Notes: a model not told the origin generated them from the letters alone. Shown: positions 37,319-46,744, numbered from the stretch's first letter. The stretch is DNA of 64,000 nt from AP-15 sp963735445 (GCA_963735445.1 CAVTLC010000010.1:62001-126000), one strand, 5' to 3'. Numbers and translations are program-made.

Positions 37319-38725
37319 TCACGTCTCGATTTGCGCCGTTTCGGCGAGTAAACGTTCGACAATGCGGCTGACGCGCACGCCGTAGGACCCTTTGACAGTC
37401 ACGACGTCGCCGGGTTCAAGAAAATTTAACAAATCAGGGATAGCGGCTTCCGCTGAGGCCCACAACCCGCCGCGACGTTCCTCCGGCAGCGCTTTGTGCA
37501 ATGCGGCCATCTGATCCCCGATCAGGAAAACCCGATCGACTTTCGCCGCGCTGAGCGGCGCGGCGAGTTCACGATGGAGCCGCGGGGCGGCATCGCCGAG
37601 CTCCAACATATCGCCGAGTACGGCGAGCCGTCGGCCCCCCGGGCCCGGGGACGTTGCGCCAAGAACGGCAATTGCCGCCGCCACCGCCGCGGGACTGGCG
37701 TTGTAGCTTTCGTCGATCAGGGTCAGCTTGCCGCCGCGCCACGGCAATTGATGACGGCGCCCACGTCCGGCCGGCGCCTGCAAGCCGGAAAGTGCTGCGG
37801 CTGCCCGGTTCAGATCGCACCCGGCCGCAAACGCCGCGCCCAAGACGGCGAGCGCGTTCATCACCCAATGCCGGCCGGGGACATTCAAACAAAAGCGCAA
37901 CCTATCGCCAGCGATTTCCGCCTCGACGGTGCTGCCCTCCGGCTCCAGCACGCAATCGACGAGATGGATCGTGGCTTGCGGATCGCCGCCAAAGCTAAGA
38001 ATTCGAGCGGCTCCGGCGTTTGCCGCTGCACTGGCGAGGCGTTGGTAATGCGGGTTGTCGCGGTTGAGGATGGCGGCCCCGCCTGGTTCGAGGCCCAAGA
38101 AGATTTCCGCCTTGGCGTCGGCGATTTCTTCGACCGACCGAAAAAAACCGAGATGCGCCGGTTCTACCGTGGTGATCACCGCAATGTGGGGCCGTACCAG
38201 CCGGGTCAGCGCGGCGATTTCGCCCGCGTGGTTCATTCCCAGTTCGAACACGCCAAAGACCGTCTCGGGCGGCAAGCGCGCCAGCGACAACGGCACGCCC
38301 CATTGGTTGTTCAAGCTGCCCGCTGAGGCAAAAGTTGCGCCACAGGCGCCGAGCGCCAATCGAAGCGCCTCTTTCGTCCCGGTTTTGCCGACACTGCCGG
38401 TAACGGCAACAATCTTCGCAGCGCTGCGGGCTCGGGCATAGGCGGCAAGCGCCGTCAGACCGGCGAGCGTGTCGCCAACCCGAAGCAAGGGAAGTCCCGC
38501 CGCGCAGCCGGCAATTTCGCGATCGACCATTGCCGCCACCGCGCCGCGCTCAAACGCCGCGAGGACAAATTCGTGAGCGTCGTGATTGGGCCCGCGCAGT
38601 GCCACGAACAAATCACCGGGAGAGAGACTGCGGCTGTCGATCGATACGCCGGTCGCGGCCCAATCCAGCGGCCCGGTTCCGCCGGTCGCACGGGCGGCGT
38701 CGGCGGCCGTCCACAGCGGGGTCAC
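37319..38725 (-). CDS. murF: UDP-MurNAc-tripeptide–D-Ala-D-Ala ligase MurF
   Basis: 468 residues. It has SIDSRSLSPGDLFVALRG, the ATP loop AVTGSVGKTGTKEALRLAL, ELGMNHAGEIAALTRLV, and IDESYNASPAAVAAAI. The GTG start at 38725 overlaps the repaired murE stop as GTGA. In the sequence as given, murE and murF read as one 967-residue protein, but only because of the frameshift at the end of murE. MurF completes the UDP-MurNAc-pentapeptide. Confidence 0.95.
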   Translation of the reverse strand: MTPLWTAADAARATGGTGPLDWAATGVSIDSRSLSPGDLFVALRGPNHDAHEFVLAAFERGAVAAMVDREIAGCAAGLPLLRVGDTLAGLTALAAYARARSAAKIVAVTGSVGKTGTKEALRLALGACGATFASAGSLNNQWGVPLSLARLPPETVFGVFELGMNHAGEIAALTRLVRPHIAVITTVEPAHLGFFRSVEEIADAKAEIFLGLEPGGAAILNRDNPHYQRLASAAANAGAARILSFGGDPQATIHLVDCVLEPEGSTVEAEIAGDRLRFCLNVPGRHWVMNALAVLGAAFAAGCDLNRAAAALSGLQAPAGRGRRHQLPWRGGKLTLIDESYNASPAAVAAAIAVLGATSPGPGGRRLAVLGDMLELGDAAPRLHRELAAPLSAAKVDRVFLIGDQMAALHKALPEERRGGLWASAEAAIPDLLNFLEPGDVVTVKGSYGVRVSRIVERLLAETAQIET

Positions 38726-40222
38726 GCGCGGGCCCGCTGCATAATGTCGAACCGCTGTTCGGCGATCTCGCGGGCGATCTCGGCATCGTCGAACGGAAGC
38801 GTCTCGGTCACCAACGATCTGGCCGGTTTCGTGGCCTTTGCCGGCGATGACGAGCAAATCGCCGGGTCGAAGCTCGCCGATGGCGGTTTCGATCGCGCGC
38901 CGGCGATCGCCGATTTCGATTGCCCCGGGGGCGTCGGCGAGGATTGCGCGCCGGATCGCGGCGGGGTCTTCGCTGCGCGGATTGTCGTCGGTCACATAGA
39001 TGCGATCCGCACTCGTCACGGCGACGTTGCCCATCAGCGGTCGCTTGCCGGGATCGCGGTCGCCGCCGGCGCCGAACAAAACGACGAGTCGTCCTGGTGT
39101 GTGCGGGCGCAAAGCCGCGAGCACGGTCGCGAGCGCATCCGGCGTATGGGCGTAATCGACAACGATGCCGCCCCCGGCTTCGCCCTCGGCGACAAACTGC
39201 ATGCGGCCCGGAACCCCGGTCAATTTGGCTAACGCCGCGATCGCCGCTGTCGCCGGCACCTCGGTGGCGATTGCCAATCCGAGAGCGGCAAGCGCGTTCA
39301 TGGCTTGAAAACGGCCGAGCAGCGGCAAGAACAGCTCGTACCGCGCTCCGAAGACCTGGAGCACGATGTCCTGGCCGCGCGGGCGTGGCCGAGCCGAAAC
39401 GAGCTGCAGTTCGGAGGCGGCATCGGCGCCGTAACCGATGACGGGATTGCCGCGTTCGCTGCACAACGCCGCCAAGCGCGAATATTCGGCGCTGTCGCGG
39501 TTTAACACCGCCGGCCGGCCGGGCGCTAGGAGCGCCGTGAACAACCGCTCCTTCGCAGCCCGGTACGCCGCCATGCTCTCGTGAAAGTCGAGATGGTCCC
39601 GCGTGAGATTGGTAAAAGCCGCGGCTTTGACCGTCAGCCCGTCGAGCCGGAATTGCGCCAGACCGTGGCTGGAGGCCTCGATCGCCAAATGGGTTATGCC
39701 CTGGCCGGCCAGAGCGGCCAACTGCTCGTGGAGCGCTGTCGGGTCGGGAGTCGTCAGCGCGCCGGGATAGCGGCGCCGCGGGGTGACCACTCCCAGGGTG
39801 CCGAGGCTCGCAGCGGTGCTGCCGGTCGCGCTCCAGATCTCCCGCGTGAAATGAGCAACCGAGGTCTTGCCGTTGGTTCCGGTTACGGCAGCGATTGTTT
39901 GCGGCTGGGCGCCATAAAACCGGGACGCCAACAACGCCAGACGGCGGCGCGGATTGGGGTCTAGGACGATCGCGATGCGCTTGCGGGCTTCCGGCGAAAG
40001 ATTGAGTAGGGCCGCATCGTCGGTGAGGATCGCCGCTGCACCGCGCGTTACCGCATCGTCGGCAAATCGGCGCCCGTCAAGTCTCAGCCCGGGTAGGGCG
40101 GCGAACAAAAAACCCCGCCGAACCGCTCGCGAATCGGCGGTAAGGCCGACAATGTCGGGATCGTCAGGTGAATGACCGTTGGGCGCCGAAACGCCGACGC
40201 CGGTCAGTTCAGTAAGTTTCAA
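38722..40222 (-). CDS. murE: UDP-MurNAc-L-Ala-D-Glu–meso-DAP ligase MurE, one frameshift
   Basis: About 499 residues after repair. It has LTADSRAVRRGFLFAALPG, AVTGTNGKTSVAHFTREIW, TNLTRDHLDFHESMAAY, VDYAHTPDALATVL, and the DNPR motif (VTDDNPRSEDP), which marks meso-diaminopimelate specificity. Near 38806–38812 an extra base turns GDETLPFDDAEIARE into a scrambled stretch and removes the natural TGA. The start is a TTG at 40222 inside the end of ftsI; no ATG or GTG fits better. Confidence 0.93.
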
Positions 40223-41981
40223 TCCGCTTGCCTTGCAGGCTATCGGGTGTCAACGCATGAACAACTTCGGGAGAGGATTCGTCCACCGGCTGCACCCCAA
40301 GTAGGGGCGCCATGCGGACGATCGTGCGGCCGACCGCCGGCGCCGCGGTCCAGCCCGCGGTGGCATAGCCATGACTCGATTTGTTCGGATGCGGCTCGTC
40401 GACCATTACCAGAACCAGGTACTTAGGGGCGGTCATCGGGAACGCGCCGACAAAGCTCGAAAGCAATTTGCGCTCGGCATAATGCCGCCCTTCAACCTTG
40501 TCGGCGGTGCCGGTCTTTCCGCCGACGACATAGCCCGGTGCGTTGACCATCTCGCCGGTGCCGTACTGGACGACCATGCGCAGCAACTGGCGCATATGAT
40601 CGGAAGTTTCGGGCGAAATCACTCGCGTCCCCTGCGGGGCGCCTCCGGGCGGCAATTTGAGCAGTGTCGCCGGGCGCAGGATTCCGCCATTGACGAGCGC
40701 CGAAGCGGCGGTCGCAACCTGCAGCGGGGTCTCCGAGATGCCGTGGCCAAAACCGATCGTCATCACGCTGACCTCGCGCCACCTTGCCGGATAGTGCGGC
40801 TTGCCGATCTCCTTCAGTTCGAAACTCGGCACGGTGAGGAGGCCTAAGCGACGTAAATAGGCCTGCTGTCGATCAGCACCCACGGCCAGCGCGATCTTCG
40901 CCTCGCCGATATTCGAAGAATACATCAAGATTTCGGGCACCGACTCCCAGCGGTGCTTGCCGTGATAATCGGAAATCGTGAACCGGCCGATATGGATCGG
41001 GTTGGTGGCGTCGAAGCGGCCGCTCATCGTGGTCGCGCCCGAATCCAGTCCCATCGCCGTCGTGAAGATCTTGAAGACTGAACCGATTTCGTAATCGCCG
41101 AGCGTGACGCGGTTGAACATGCGTTCGGCGATGGTTCTCTCGGGATGAGAGGGATCCAGGGTCCCGGGATGAGCCGGATCGAAATCCGGCAATGACACCA
41201 TCGCCAGGACTTCGCCGGTATTCACGTTCATGATCAGGCCGGCGCCGCCCTTAGCCGTAAAGTCGTCGACGACCCGCTGCAACTCCTCGTGCAGGATGTA
41301 TTGCAGTCGCAGATCGATCGACAGCTGCATGGGTTCCCGGCGCCCGCGCAGGGTGTCGTCGAGCCCGCGCTCGAGACCGGCCTCGCCATTATCATCGACG
41401 CCGGTAAACCCGACAACATGGGACAGCAACGCGCCATACGGGTAGACGCGCCGTTCTTCATGTTGAAATTGCAAGCCGGGCAGACCGAGCTGGTTGATAG
41501 CGTAGGCCTGCTCCGGGGTCAGATGCCGCTTGATCCAGACAAAGCCTTTGCCCGAGGTCAGCTTGGCCAATATTGCATCGTGGTCGAGGCCGGGCAGTGT
41601 CGCGACGAGCTTCTGCGCGGTATCAGCGGGGTCGAGGATCTGCCGTGGATTGGCGTAAAGCGATGGGGTGTCGAGGGTAGCGGCCAGCAGCTTGCCGTTA
41701 CTATCGACAATGTCGGCGCGCTCGAGCGGGGGTGGCGGCTTGGGATCGAACCGTGCGATCCGCGGGACGGTGACGCCGCTCGGCAACAAGGTGACTTGAG
41801 CAAGGCGGCCAGTGATGACGGCAAACGCGATCATAAAGGCGAGGCTGGCAATGAACAGCCGCGGGCGCGTGCCCTCGAGTGCCCGCTTTGCCGGACCATC
41901 CGGGATTACCGGCGTACATGGCGGCGGCTTGAAGTGCCGTGGCCGACAGGGATTATCGTCGAACTGATAGGCGGCGCTCAT
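40209..41981 (-). CDS. ftsI: Division-specific transpeptidase FtsI (PBP3)
   Basis: 590 residues: one N-terminal membrane helix, the class B pedestal domain, and the transpeptidase domain. The SxxK motif is in GSVFKIFTTAM, SxN in YSSNIGEAKIAL, and KTG in VGGKTGTADK. It cross-links septal peptidoglycan with FtsW. The ATG at 41981 shares a base with the ftsL stop (TGATG). Confidence 0.96.
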   Translation of the reverse strand: MSAAYQFDDNPCRPRHFKPPPCTPVIPDGPAKRALEGTRPRLFIASLAFMIAFAVITGRLAQVTLLPSGVTVPRIARFDPKPPPPLERADIVDSNGKLLAATLDTPSLYANPRQILDPADTAQKLVATLPGLDHDAILAKLTSGKGFVWIKRHLTPEQAYAINQLGLPGLQFQHEERRVYPYGALLSHVVGFTGVDDNGEAGLERGLDDTLRGRREPMQLSIDLRLQYILHEELQRVVDDFTAKGGAGLIMNVNTGEVLAMVSLPDFDPAHPGTLDPSHPERTIAERMFNRVTLGDYEIGSVFKIFTTAMGLDSGATTMSGRFDATNPIHIGRFTISDYHGKHRWESVPEILMYSSNIGEAKIALAVGADRQQAYLRRLGLLTVPSFELKEIGKPHYPARWREVSVMTIGFGHGISETPLQVATAASALVNGGILRPATLLKLPPGGAPQGTRVISPETSDHMRQLLRMVVQYGTGEMVNAPGYVVGGKTGTADKVEGRHYAERKLLSSFVGAFPMTAPKYLVLVMVDEPHPNKSSHGYATAGWTAAPAVGRTIVRMAPLLGVQPVDESSPEVVHALTPDSLQGKRIETY

Positions 41982-42571
41982 CAATGGCTCTCCGCGATTT
42001 GAGCGATCAGCTCATTGAGCGAGCCAGCCCGGTGCGGCGGGGCGGAATGAAATGACGCCTTCGCAACCGCACTCCTGACAGGCCGGGCTGCGGTCTGCGT
42101 TTCGAGTGCCGCGGTAAGGACGGGTTTGGGGATTTCCGGCTGCTGGGCTGGCACGGCCGCGGCCGGCGGCGTGCTCGATTGCGGCTGATCCGGCGCCGTC
42201 GCCGCCTGCGCGACCACCGCGGCTCCATCTGCGGCGATGTTTTCGATAGGCGCCGGAGGCGGCGGCGATGGTGGCGGCGCCGGCAAGGGAACCGGGCGCA
42301 TCGCAACGTCGGCGATATTTGTTCGCAACTGCTTGGTCGCGATCGGACCCAGCAACAACAGGCGCTGGTTCATTTGAGCCAATGCATCGGGCCGATTTAG
42401 AAAGGCCCATTCCGCGTCAAGAACGCGAATTTCGCGTTCGGTGTCATCGGCCTGTCTGACCGTCCGGGCTAGCTGGTCCGCGACGCTCTGCACTTCGTAT
42501 TTGACGGCGAACATGGCAAAGCCCGCGGTCGAAACGATCAGCAGCCAGAATAGGGTCGGAAGCCTGATCAT
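41981..42571 (-). CDS. ftsL: FtsL-like cell division protein with proline-rich extension
   Basis: 196 residues: one membrane helix (TLFWLLIVSTAGFAMFAV), then a leucine-zipper-like coiled coil (about residues 30–85: VADQLARTVRQADDTEREIRVLDAEWAFLNRP). A Pro/Ala-rich tail of about 100 residues follows, which FtsL normally lacks. FtsL connects FtsQ/FtsB to FtsWI. The ATG overlaps the rsmH stop as ATGA. Identity is from position plus topology. Confidence 0.88.
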   Translation of the reverse strand: MIRLPTLFWLLIVSTAGFAMFAVKYEVQSVADQLARTVRQADDTEREIRVLDAEWAFLNRPDALAQMNQRLLLLGPIATKQLRTNIADVAMRPVPLPAPPPSPPPPAPIENIAADGAAVVAQAATAPDQPQSSTPPAAAVPAQQPEIPKPVLTAALETQTAARPVRSAVAKASFHSAPPHRAGSLNELIAQIAESH

Positions 42572-43608
42572 GCCGCGCGCTCCTTTGCACGGTGCCGCCC
42601 GGTCGGCCATGGCGGCGCGGAAGTCCGCTCGGCGGCGCGTAGCCGAGCAGAACGCGCTCGCGGGTTGCGAGCGATCTCTTCCTCGCTTGGTTTGATCGGC
42701 CGCCGGTAAATCAGCCGAAAGCTCGGCGCCGGGGTTTCGCTCGGAACCGGCTCGTGTCGCGAGGCGCGCGGCGCCATCTCGCTTCGCTGCCGCAAGAATT
42801 CTTTGACGCGGCGATCCTCGAGAGAGTGAAAAGACACCACCGCGAGGCGGCCGCCTGATGCCAGCAGGCGTTCGGCGGCATGAAGTCCACGGTCGAGCTC
42901 GCCCAATTCGTCGTTGACGGCGATACGCAGCGCCTGAAAGGTGCGGGTCGCCGGATCGAGACCCGGTTCGGCTTTGGGGACAGCGGCGCGCACAATATCG
43001 GCGAGTTCCACCGTTCGCCGGATCGGGTTGTGCTGGCGGGCGGCAAGAATTGAACGGGCGATGCGCCGCGCGTGACGCTCCTCGCCAAATTCGCGGATCA
43101 GTTCTGCGAGATCCCCCTCGGACAAGGCCGCGACCAAGTCGGCGGCACTTTGCCCGGCGCCGCCCATGCGCATGTCGAGCGGTCCGTCGAACCGAAACGA
43201 AAACCCGCGTGCGGGGATGTCGAGTTGTAACGACGACACGCCGAGATCGAGAACGATGCCGGCGATGGGTGCGGTTGCGGCCGCGACGAGCCGCTCCATG
43301 TCGCCGAAATTCCCTTCGATGATTTCGATGCGTTGGCGGTAAGCCGCCGCGAATTCGTGGCCGCGCCGAACCGCTTCAGGATCGCGGTCGATCGCAACAA
43401 CCCGGCAATCTGCGGCGTCGAGCAGAGCCCGGCTGTAGCCGCCAGCACCAAACGTTCCGTCAATGTAAAGCGCCCCGTCGGTTGGCGCCAAAACGTCGAT
43501 AACGGGACCAACCATCACCGGCACATGCTCGGCCGGACCCCCGGTTGCGATCAGCGGCGGCGCCACCCGTTGTGCGCGGGGCGGCGGCGAGTGGGGCTGT
43601 CGTTTCAT
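42568..43608 (-). CDS. rsmH: 16S rRNA (cytosine(1402)-N4)-methyltransferase RsmH
   Basis: 346 residues. It has EHVPVMVGPVIDVL, the SAM-binding DGTFGAGGYSRALL, LDLGVSSLQLDIPARGFSF, and AVVSFHSLEDRRVKEFL. It methylates C1402 in the ribosomal P site. It overlaps mraZ by 4 bases (ATGA) and lies first after it in the dcw operon. Confidence 0.97.
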   Translation of the reverse strand: MKRQPHSPPPRAQRVAPPLIATGGPAEHVPVMVGPVIDVLAPTDGALYIDGTFGAGGYSRALLDAADCRVVAIDRDPEAVRRGHEFAAAYRQRIEIIEGNFGDMERLVAAATAPIAGIVLDLGVSSLQLDIPARGFSFRFDGPLDMRMGGAGQSAADLVAALSEGDLAELIREFGEERHARRIARSILAARQHNPIRRTVELADIVRAAVPKAEPGLDPATRTFQALRIAVNDELGELDRGLHAAERLLASGGRLAVVSFHSLEDRRVKEFLRQRSEMAPRASRHEPVPSETPAPSFRLIYRRPIKPSEEEIARNPRARSARLRAAERTSAPPWPTGRHRAKERAA

Positions 43609-44060
43609 TCTCGGCGCGAACCGGAAGATGACGGCATCCGCGTGCCCTGCTGGCGCATCCGCTCACGCAAAGTCGCGGCATGCTCGGCAAACCGTGTCGG
43701 CTCCCAAAGCTGAAAGTTTCTGCCGACCCCGACAAACGCCACGCTGTCGCTAATCGCGGCGTGCTCCGCCAGGTCAGGTGGCAACATTATCCGCCCCTCG
43801 GTGTCGAACGGCAGCTCGCGAGACGAGGCAAACAGCATTTCCAAGTTTTCATGCTCGTCGGAGAACTTGTCGAACATATCGAGGCGGTTGGCCAACTCCT
43901 CCATCCATTCGATGCTGTTCGCCTCGAGGGCGGGATATTTGTAGGACGGGAAGACGACGATGCCGGGAAAGCGCTGCGTCGACAGCGTGGTGCGAAAGGT
44001 CGCCGGCACTGAAACTCGCCCCTTGCGGTCGACCTTGTTCACATAAGTGGACAGAAACAT
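43605..44060 (-). CDS. mraZ: Transcriptional regulator MraZ
   Basis: 151 residues with two SpoVT/AbrB-like halves: VDRKGRVSVPATFR near residue 10 and FDTEGRIMLPPDLAEHA near residue 88. MraZ binds TGGG-type repeats in its own promoter and controls the dcw operon. The ATG at 44060 (MFLSTYVNKVDRKG) matches family starts, with GGGGGAAGAAG upstream. Its likely operator is at 44154–44188. Confidence 0.96.
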   Translation of the reverse strand: MFLSTYVNKVDRKGRVSVPATFRTTLSTQRFPGIVVFPSYKYPALEANSIEWMEELANRLDMFDKFSDEHENLEMLFASSRELPFDTEGRIMLPPDLAEHAAISDSVAFVGVGRNFQLWEPTRFAEHAATLRERMRQQGTRMPSSSGSRRE

Positions 44061-44153
44061 GCCACTTCTTCCCCCAACGCTCGCCCACGGACGCTCGGCA
44101 AGGGGCGCCCGATAGGTGCTGCCGAAGTTCCCCCCATCGGCCACACCCGTCCA

Positions 44154-44193
44154 TGGGTGATCTTGGGATAACATGGGAAATCATGGGTGTCAA
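44154..44193 (-). promoter_or_regulatory. mraZ promoter with four MraZ-box-like repeats
   Basis: Four TGGG(T/A) boxes start at 44154, 44164, 44174 and 44184 on the plus strand, exactly 10 bp apart. On the minus strand, TTGACA (44188–44193) can serve as the -35, followed after 17 bases by TATCCC as a weak -10. The boxes therefore cover the promoter, 94–128 bp before the mraZ ATG. TGGG repeats with 10-bp period are the known MraZ target in other bacteria; orientation relative to mraZ may differ here. Confidence 0.75.
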
Positions 44194-44254
44194 TGCAGTT
44201 CTCAAAATAAAACTTGCAATTTTATGATTTGTGCCCACCAGATGATCACCCACA

Positions 44255-44365
44255 TCATATAGACGGGCGCAGTCGGCTAAAGATCGGCAATTTGAAGACT
44301 GTGACAGCGGCACCGAGAATGAGCGATTCCCAGATGTCGAGGGGCTGGCCGAGCAGATAGGTCAC
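44255..44365 (-). CDS. Putative 36-residue peptide
   Basis: The GTG start at 44365 is preceded by AGGAGGA with an 8-base gap, one of the strongest ribosome sites in the window. The product reads MTYLLGQPLDIWESLILGAA, then VTVFKLPIFSRLRPSI: a mainly hydrophobic peptide with a basic end. It begins 27 bases after the ribbon-helix-helix gene stop, so the two probably share a transcript. No family recognised. Confidence 0.5.
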   Translation of the reverse strand: MTYLLGQPLDIWESLILGAAVTVFKLPIFSRLRPSI

Positions 44366-44392
44366 GAGCGCAGTCCTCCTCTTCCGAGCGTG

Positions 44393-44617
44393 TCAGCGGA
44401 GCGGGGTGACATCTTGGTTTGGCAAGCGCGGCGCCATTTCCAAAGTGCGCTGGCTGATGAGCATCTTGCAGTGATCGTAGATGGCTACCCTTGCCGCTTC
44501 GGTGCGGTTATTACCGTAGAGTCCGGTCTCGACCAGGCGATCGAGATACCAGACCGTCTGAGCATTGATCGACAGGGTGATCTGCTCAGACTTTAACGGG
44601 TTCGCGTCTCTCGCCAT
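44393..44617 (-). CDS. Ribbon-helix-helix domain protein
   Basis: 74 residues. SEQITLSINAQTVWYLDRLV fits the beta strand and first helix of an RHH (CopG/Arc-like) DNA-binding domain, and NNRTEAARVAIYDHCKMLI fits its second helix. A short tail follows. Such proteins are often autoregulators or antitoxins. No toxin is evident, but a strong-start 36-residue ORF follows. The ATG at 44617 was chosen because the domain begins there. Confidence 0.65.
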   Translation of the reverse strand: MARDANPLKSEQITLSINAQTVWYLDRLVETGLYGNNRTEAARVAIYDHCKMLISQRTLEMAPRLPNQDVTPLR

Positions 44618-45264
44618 AAATCCAGTCCGTAAATAACAATGGCAAAAGAATGCCATAAGATTCCGGCTATGACGAGCAGATTTTTGCCGGAATTCGGCCA
44701 CGGGCGGCACAAACTAGCCCGAATTGTCGCTTGAGCGCCGCGGGGGCGAAACAACCGAAGCGCCGCGTACCTGGGAAAGGCGTCCGGTCTTCAAGGTCGA
44801 CCAAGAGCGCGGGTCGCGCCACTCTCCAAAGTCTGACGACTTCGCTCGTGCCTCCTCCTGCAATCGAATTGGCGGAAGCTAGTCTGTCAATTCCGCGGTC
44901 TCGCCACATTTCTCGCAAAATGAAACGGGCGATCCCCCCGGATCGCCCGTCTCGTCCCCCAAGTGTGGCCCAAGGCCGGAGCCCCCAGATTTAAGCCGTG
45001 GCCATCACAACCGCGGCAACCAGCATCTCGACCACACGGCGGACCCTACTCGCCTCGGGCCCGGTGGCAATCGTGAAGAGTGCGATTCACAGAGTTCTCC
45101 CCCGGAATCCGCCGTTATCCCGTATTGATCCGCCAAAGCATCCACTGCGCGGGGCAATGCGACGTCCCCGGAATGAGCCCGGACGGCCAGAGCCACCCGA
45201 GTGTGGAACTACCGGAGGGCAGAGCCGGCGGAGATCGGCGGCGCCTTATTTGATGGGAGGGAGA
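44618..45264. other. Gap between the RHH gene and rnpB
   Basis: About 650 bases without a convincing protein gene; the open frames on both strands lack start signals and family resemblance. It contains a strong hairpin at 44925–44950 (listed separately). An unrecognised RNA gene on the minus strand between 44950 and 45260 cannot be excluded. Confidence 0.5.
44925..44950 (-). terminator. Rho-independent terminator-like hairpin
   Basis: A perfect 11-bp stem (acgggcgatcc / ggatcgcccgt) with a 4-base loop. On the minus strand it is followed by TTCATTTTGCG, moderately T-rich; on the plus strand the flank is C-rich. It is about 315 bases past the rnpB 3' end, so either rnpB has a long trailer or another short transcript ends here. 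Confidence 0.6.
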
Positions 45265-45700
45265 AAGCCAGACGGCGTGTAAGCCGGGTTCTGTCCCGCC
45301 GAGGAACGCCGAAAGCGCTCCCCCGCGGTGACGGCCATTCCTCTGGGACGCCCGTTGCCGAACGCCTCCTGCGACCGACCCGGGCAGCGGCGCGGAGATG
45401 CGCCCGGCGTCACATTTGTAGAACGAGTCCACAGCCGTGACGCCTGCCGCCCCTACTTGGTCTTGCTCCCGGTGGGGTTTTCCGTGCCGCCACCGTTGCC
45501 GGCGACGCGGTGCGCTCTTACCGCACCATTTCACCCTTGCCGCCCGTCCGGACAGACCGGAACGGGCTTGGCGGTATGTTTTCTGTGGCACTGTCCCTGG
45601 GGTCGCCCCCGCCGGGCGTTACCCGGCACCGTATCTCCGTGGAGCCCGGACTTTCCTCTCCCGGCGCGAAGCCGAGAGCGGCCGCCCGACCGTCTGGCGA
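45265..45700 (-). ncRNA. rnpB: RNase P RNA, bacterial type A
   Basis: Read on the minus strand, GAGGAAAGTCCGGGCTCC is the conserved CR-I region, followed by GGGTAACGCCCGGCGG and GACAGTGCCACAGAAA (CR-II/III). ACAGAACCCGGCTTA lies near the 3' end. GCCAGACGG at the 5' end (about 45699) pairs with CCGTCTGGC at the 3' end (45267–45275), closing helix P1. This is the catalytic RNA that matures tRNA 5' ends. Ends are set from the P1 helix and could be off by a few bases. Confidence 0.95.
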
Positions 45701-45771
45701 TTTCGATATGGGCGAGGGCGGCGAGGTTGTAAAGCTTTACGCAGCGTCGCCCGCGCCTCACTCCAGCCGAG

Positions 45772-46726
45772 TTACGGGCTCGTTGTCACCCCGACCGCAG
45801 CGGCGAATTGCGTCTGGACGTTGCCGGCAAATAGCGGGTTGACGAGCTTGGTGGTGTCGCCAGAGACCGCATTGATCGCTGTCGGACAGGCCATGTACGG
45901 CGAAATGAACGTGTTGTGGGCGGCGTTTTGCGACGAGATCACAAGGCAGGTCGGCGCCACCTCGAGGTCCATCGCATCGATCGTGTTGGCGAAAGTGTAG
46001 CCATTTTCGATCAACAAACCGGCCCCGCCGTTACCGCTTGCCGATCCCGCCCCGCCGATATGCGAGATCTGCGTCTGTTCGAGCGCTATCCCGGCCGCGC
46101 CCGCCGGCTGAATTGGCGACGGCGAAAATATGCGCGTTCAGAACATAGTTGAGCTGCAGCCCGCCGGCTTGCGGGCCGGGATTGGCGTTGTTGACGATCA
46201 GATGATCGATTTTGATCGAGTTGTGCGCATCAGAGAAATCGGGCTGTCCGATAAGCACGGCATAATTGTTGGCGTTCGCGTAGACAAACAGCGTGCCCTG
46301 CTCGTTAAAGTAAAAGCAGCCTTTGGAAGACTGTGGCGTGCCCCCCGAGCACACAATTTCAAGCACCGGCCCCGAAGCTATCGATTTGCCGTCAAAAATC
46401 GCGCCCATCGAGATGATCCGGAAACCGGTATCGGCGTGCGTCGCATAGTCGATCACCAAAGCGCTGGTGAGTTTAAACGTGCCTGCGGACAAAAATAGCG
46501 GCTCATTTTTTCCAAGGGCATCGGCAATCGCGTTCTGGATCGCGTTGGTGTCGTCGGTGACGCCGTCTCCGGTCGCCCCGTAGCACCGCACATCGATCCA
46601 GGCATTCGCTGCACAGGCGGAAGCGCCCGGCCCCCCACCGCCGGAGTCGGCCCTTGCCGGGACCGCAACCAGTGCGGCAACCAGGAGCGCGGTCAATACC
46701 GGCACGACACGCGAGACGCCGATCAT
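45772..46726 (-). CDS. Secreted pectin-lyase-fold protein, one frameshift
   Basis: A signal peptide (MIGVSRVVPVLTALLVAALV…ARA) precedes DVRCYGATGDGVTDDTNAIQNAI, the start motif of Pectate_lyase_3-type parallel beta helices. Beta-strand repeats follow. The frame breaks near 46097–46104, where dropping one G joins NSAGG to AAGIALEQTQISHIGG and on to the C-terminal block ending at 45772. AAAGGAG lies 7 bases before the ATG. The repaired length is about 317 residues. Function could be polysaccharide binding or cleavage; active-site residues cannot be identified. Confidence 0.7.
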
Positions 46727-46744
46727 GCTGATCTCCTTTCGCAA

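Noticed and set aside
37319..40222. A bifunctional MurE–MurF fusion protein
   Set aside because: The junction reads as scrambled sequence. Dropping one base restores both natural ends and a GTGA overlap.
44731..45282. Two plus-strand ORFs before rnpB
   Set aside because: No start signals or family features, and one runs into the RNase P RNA gene.
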